Under the pieces are notes generated by a model that was given only the letters and a program-made list of their open reading frames with translations, did no database searches and had not been told where the DNA came from. From Todiramphus chloris collaris (lineage: Eukaryota; Chordata; Aves; Coraciiformes; Alcedinidae): a DNA stretch of 64,000 bases. This document shows, in pieces, positions 61,599 to 64,000 of this stretch (positions within the stretch are counted from its first letter, which is position 1; every line of letters begins with the position of its first letter). Both the position numbers and the translations under genes were made by a program. The stretch spans positions 54,393,656 through 54,457,655 of the forward strand of contig JANVCC010000018.1 of the NCBI GenBank assembly GCA_025345505.1, read 5' to 3'.

Positions 61599-62955
61599 TC
61601 TGTATTTAAAAGTCATCACTGGAGCAGCACCAACACTGAGGAGAATGGCTGAGAGCAGCTGGAGAAGTGAGTTTCTCTTGACTACACTTGGTTCTGTACT
61701 TCATTGTGCCTTAGTGTGGTCTGAGTCCTCTCCTGCAGCAGAGTGAGAGAAGGATTGGAAGGGAGAGATGCTGAAGAATGAGAGTTGTGTATTGTGGGAA
61801 GAGGTCAAGTGTTAAAATGATGGTGGATAAAGAAAAAAATAATTATGTTACCTTCCCTGAGTGTCTGGAATTATCTTCCTGACCAAAAAGAGGAAGACAA
61901 ATTCAGAACAAACAGGGTTTTTTGATCCACCGAGAGCTGCTAACAAGCTTTAAGCCCGGTCCTTCCACAAGGTATTTTATGTGCCAGCTGTGAAATATCA
62001 CAAACACTTGTCAAATGTTTAACAATCCAGCCCTGCTATGTTTATCCCTTTCAAATAATACCTTGTTGGAGGCCTGGTTCAGAGAAGCAATTGTGCAGAG
62101 AATGTGGAAGGGAGGAAAAGCAGCTTGTCAGAAAAAAAGGAGAAACAGCTTTTACAGAAGCTCTAAAATTTCTGTGGAGTCTATTCTTTCCCCAATATAC
62201 AGATGTCACTCCCTGTCAGGTGGAGTCAGCAGCAGAGTTTGCTCTATAAGCATTGATTAAATGAGGATATGCTTCATTTTCCAAGCTCAGCTGTGACAGC
62301 AAACTGCTGAGAAAGGTAACTGGTGAGTCTGGATACACCTTAGGCATGAAGAGCCTGCAATCACCTTCCAGCATTCAGTTCTTAGCAAATGGACATTTTG
62401 AGCACTAACAGGAAAGGCAACCTACCACAGCTCCACGTCACAGACAGTATTTTTCCAAAGAAATACTTTGATGGTTGTTTTTTTCTGGGTGACCTATTCT
62501 ACTGTATGTGGCAAATGTACACATATATTTGGTCTCAATTGTGCAATGAAAGAGGCATCAGAATTGCTTTCTCCAGGCAATGAACCATTGGAGAGTCCCT
62601 CATTACCTTTAACTCTGAAATTGCCATTCAGAAATTTACAGGCCATGTTATAGCCCCTAAGAGAAATTTTGCTTTACTTTTATTTGCCTTGCTTTGATAT
62701 TCCCTCCTTTTTCTCCATTGCCTTTTCTTCCACCAGAACTCCATTTTTGATCCTGATGGTTCCAGTTTTGTTTATGCTGTGGAAGGTGCAAATGTATTAG
62801 ACCAAAGTTTTTGATAACTTAAACCTCTTTGAACACTTTCCACACACACTTCAAGTATGGTCCCACCAGCACATCCCCATCCTTGGTGGAGCCATGCCAC
62901 AATCTAATTTCTAAGTAACAAAGGCATAGGCCCTTGATCTCCTAACCCAGATTTC
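61599..62955. other. Non-coding stretch, nothing recognised
   Basis: Unique sequence with frames of at most 81 codons. I saw no recognisable exon or repeat between the CR1 and the solo LTR. Confidence 0.5.
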
Positions 62956-63435
62956 TGTTGATCCCAGTAAGGCAGCTAAACCTCCACACACAGCGGACTG
63001 GGGGAGAGAATTCGAAGGGTAAAATTGAGAAAACACATGGGTTGAGATAAAGACAGTTTAATAAGTAAAATGACAAAACAAATCAAAGGAAAAGAAATGA
63101 TACAAAAGCAATCGCTCTCCCAGCAAGCCCCCATTCAATGGCAATCCTTGGTAAACTTCCTTCCAGTTTTTTTCCTCAGCATCATGTTACATGGTAGGGA
63201 ATGTCCCTTTGGGGTCAGCTGTCTAGGCTATATCTTCTCCCAATCTCTTGTACATCATCAGCCTATTGGCTGGCAGGGCAACATGAGAAACAGAGATCTT
63301 GGCACTGTGCAAGCACTTGTTCAACAACAGATAAAAATGGGCGTGTTATCAACACTGTTTTGTTCACAAATCCAAAACATAACACCATACAGGCTGCTAT
63401 GAAGAAAATTGACCATCACAGCTAAGCCCAGTACA
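62956..63435 (-). mobile_element. Solo LTR of an avian endogenous retrovirus (fossil)
   Basis: The plus strand is the reverse complement of a common bird ERV LTR. GGGTTGAGATAAAGACAGTT at about 63039, GGAATGTCCCTTTGGGGTCA near 63199, CAGCCTATTGGCTGGCAGGG near 63259 and TTATCAACACTGTTTTGTTC near 63346 follow the consensus as I remember it. The sense 5' end is TGTACTGGGCTTAGC at 63435. The sense 3' end is placed at about 62956, where a terminal CA fits, but this edge is uncertain. Length is about 480 bp. I see no internal retroviral region or second LTR, so it is a solo LTR, normally left by recombination between the two LTRs. I believe the family is ERVL-like but am not certain. No clear flanking target-site duplication was seen. 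It looks moderately old and is broken. Confidence 0.75.
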
Positions 63436-64000
63436 CTAGGTCATATGGAAAGAGTAGCTAGTTACTGCTATAACCCACATCCTCTTCACTCAAGGGGACT
63501 GATACCATCAAAAGACATTTAATGAACGCTTGTTATTTGCAATTACACCTGTTGCTCTTATGCAAAATATGACCTTTTTCTACAGATCTTAAATACTCCC
63601 TTATATGCTTAGGCCATCAGGTCCTCAGCAACACTGTTTCTTTACTTATCATCTATGAATTGACAGGCTGGATTAAAGGTCCTACTGACATGTGAGCTCC
63701 ACACAGCCTCACCTGGAAGTATTTGGACTGAATGAAAGTACTGCAATTCACTGGTTTATTTTGTTTACAGTACTTTCCCATCTCTTTCCTCACTGTGCTA
63801 CTTCAGAAGATAAGGAAGGTGGTTACTGGAGCCCTTGGACATTGTTGTTATCAGGCTGGGTTAAGAAGAAGCTAGAAATTCCTGTAGCAAGTGCTGGTGG
63901 GTTCTGCCTGTGGTGCTCTGCATTTGGGAGAGCAGAGGATGGGGCTGTCCAACTCCAGTTCATTACCTGTAAAGGTCTGGTCTGAGAATGGGAAAGAAAA
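63436..64000. other. Right edge, nothing recognised
   Basis: About 565 bp of unique sequence. A 97-codon plus frame (63692-63985) has no recognisable domain. Confidence 0.45.

Overview
This window reads as vertebrate nuclear DNA, and specifically avian. Two things point to this: repeated CR1 LINE copies ending in the bird-type octamer tail (ATTCTATR repeats after GGTCCCTTCCAACC), and one solo LTR whose sequence I recognise as a common bird ERV LTR, in reverse orientation. The background is AT-rich and CpG-poor. Every reading frame outside the LINEs is short and low in information. I see no convincing host exon, tRNA, rRNA or CRISPR array. The best reading is an intergenic gene desert or the inside of a very large intron, probably on a macrochromosome. 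I cannot tell which.

Layout. 1-4.2 kb is unique AT-rich DNA with small palindromes and a 3 x 17 bp tandem repeat. 4.2-5.8 kb is a very old antisense CR1/L3-like LINE. 7.4-7.8 kb is a sharp G-rich island with a degenerate minisatellite. 7.8-21.4 kb is unique. 21.4-22.65 kb holds two old CR1 copies head-to-tail on the minus strand. A 100-N assembly gap in a poly-A/purine tract sits at 24.1 kb. 25.6-26.55 kb is the best-preserved CR1 (minus strand). It is followed at once by another ancient antisense LINE, about 26.9-28.4 kb, that seems to run from the RT domain back into the endonuclease domain. 28.4-46 kb is mostly unique and includes a canonical G-quadruplex motif at 33.9 kb and a 67-bp CR1 stub at 36.7 kb. 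45.96-46.97 kb is a plus-strand CR1 with a palindromic tail. 48.06-48.43 kb is a third ancient antisense LINE 3' end. 48.4-60.5 kb is unique, with homopolymer oddities at 57.7-59.9 kb and a CpG-retaining block at 56 kb. 60.5-61.6 kb is a plus-strand CR1, and 62.96-63.44 kb is the solo LTR.

The main biological story is layered retroposition. The LINEs fall into at least three age strata: old antisense L3/CR1-like fossils, the middle-aged CR1 pair at 21-22 kb, and younger avian CR1 copies. All recognisable copies are 5'-truncated or partial. Alongside them are several degenerate copies of a palindromic motif (CCATTGAAGTCAATGG-like) that I know from sauropsid genomes but cannot name with confidence.

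I did not find a new gene system. The most interesting leads are the 25-bp perfect palindrome made at a CR1 3' end, the abutting CR1 pair, the palindromic short-repeat family, the G-rich island, and a few unexplained hairpins. Family names rest on memory of consensus sequences, not on a database search. Boundaries are good to about 10-50 bp for the younger elements and 50-100 bp for the old ones.
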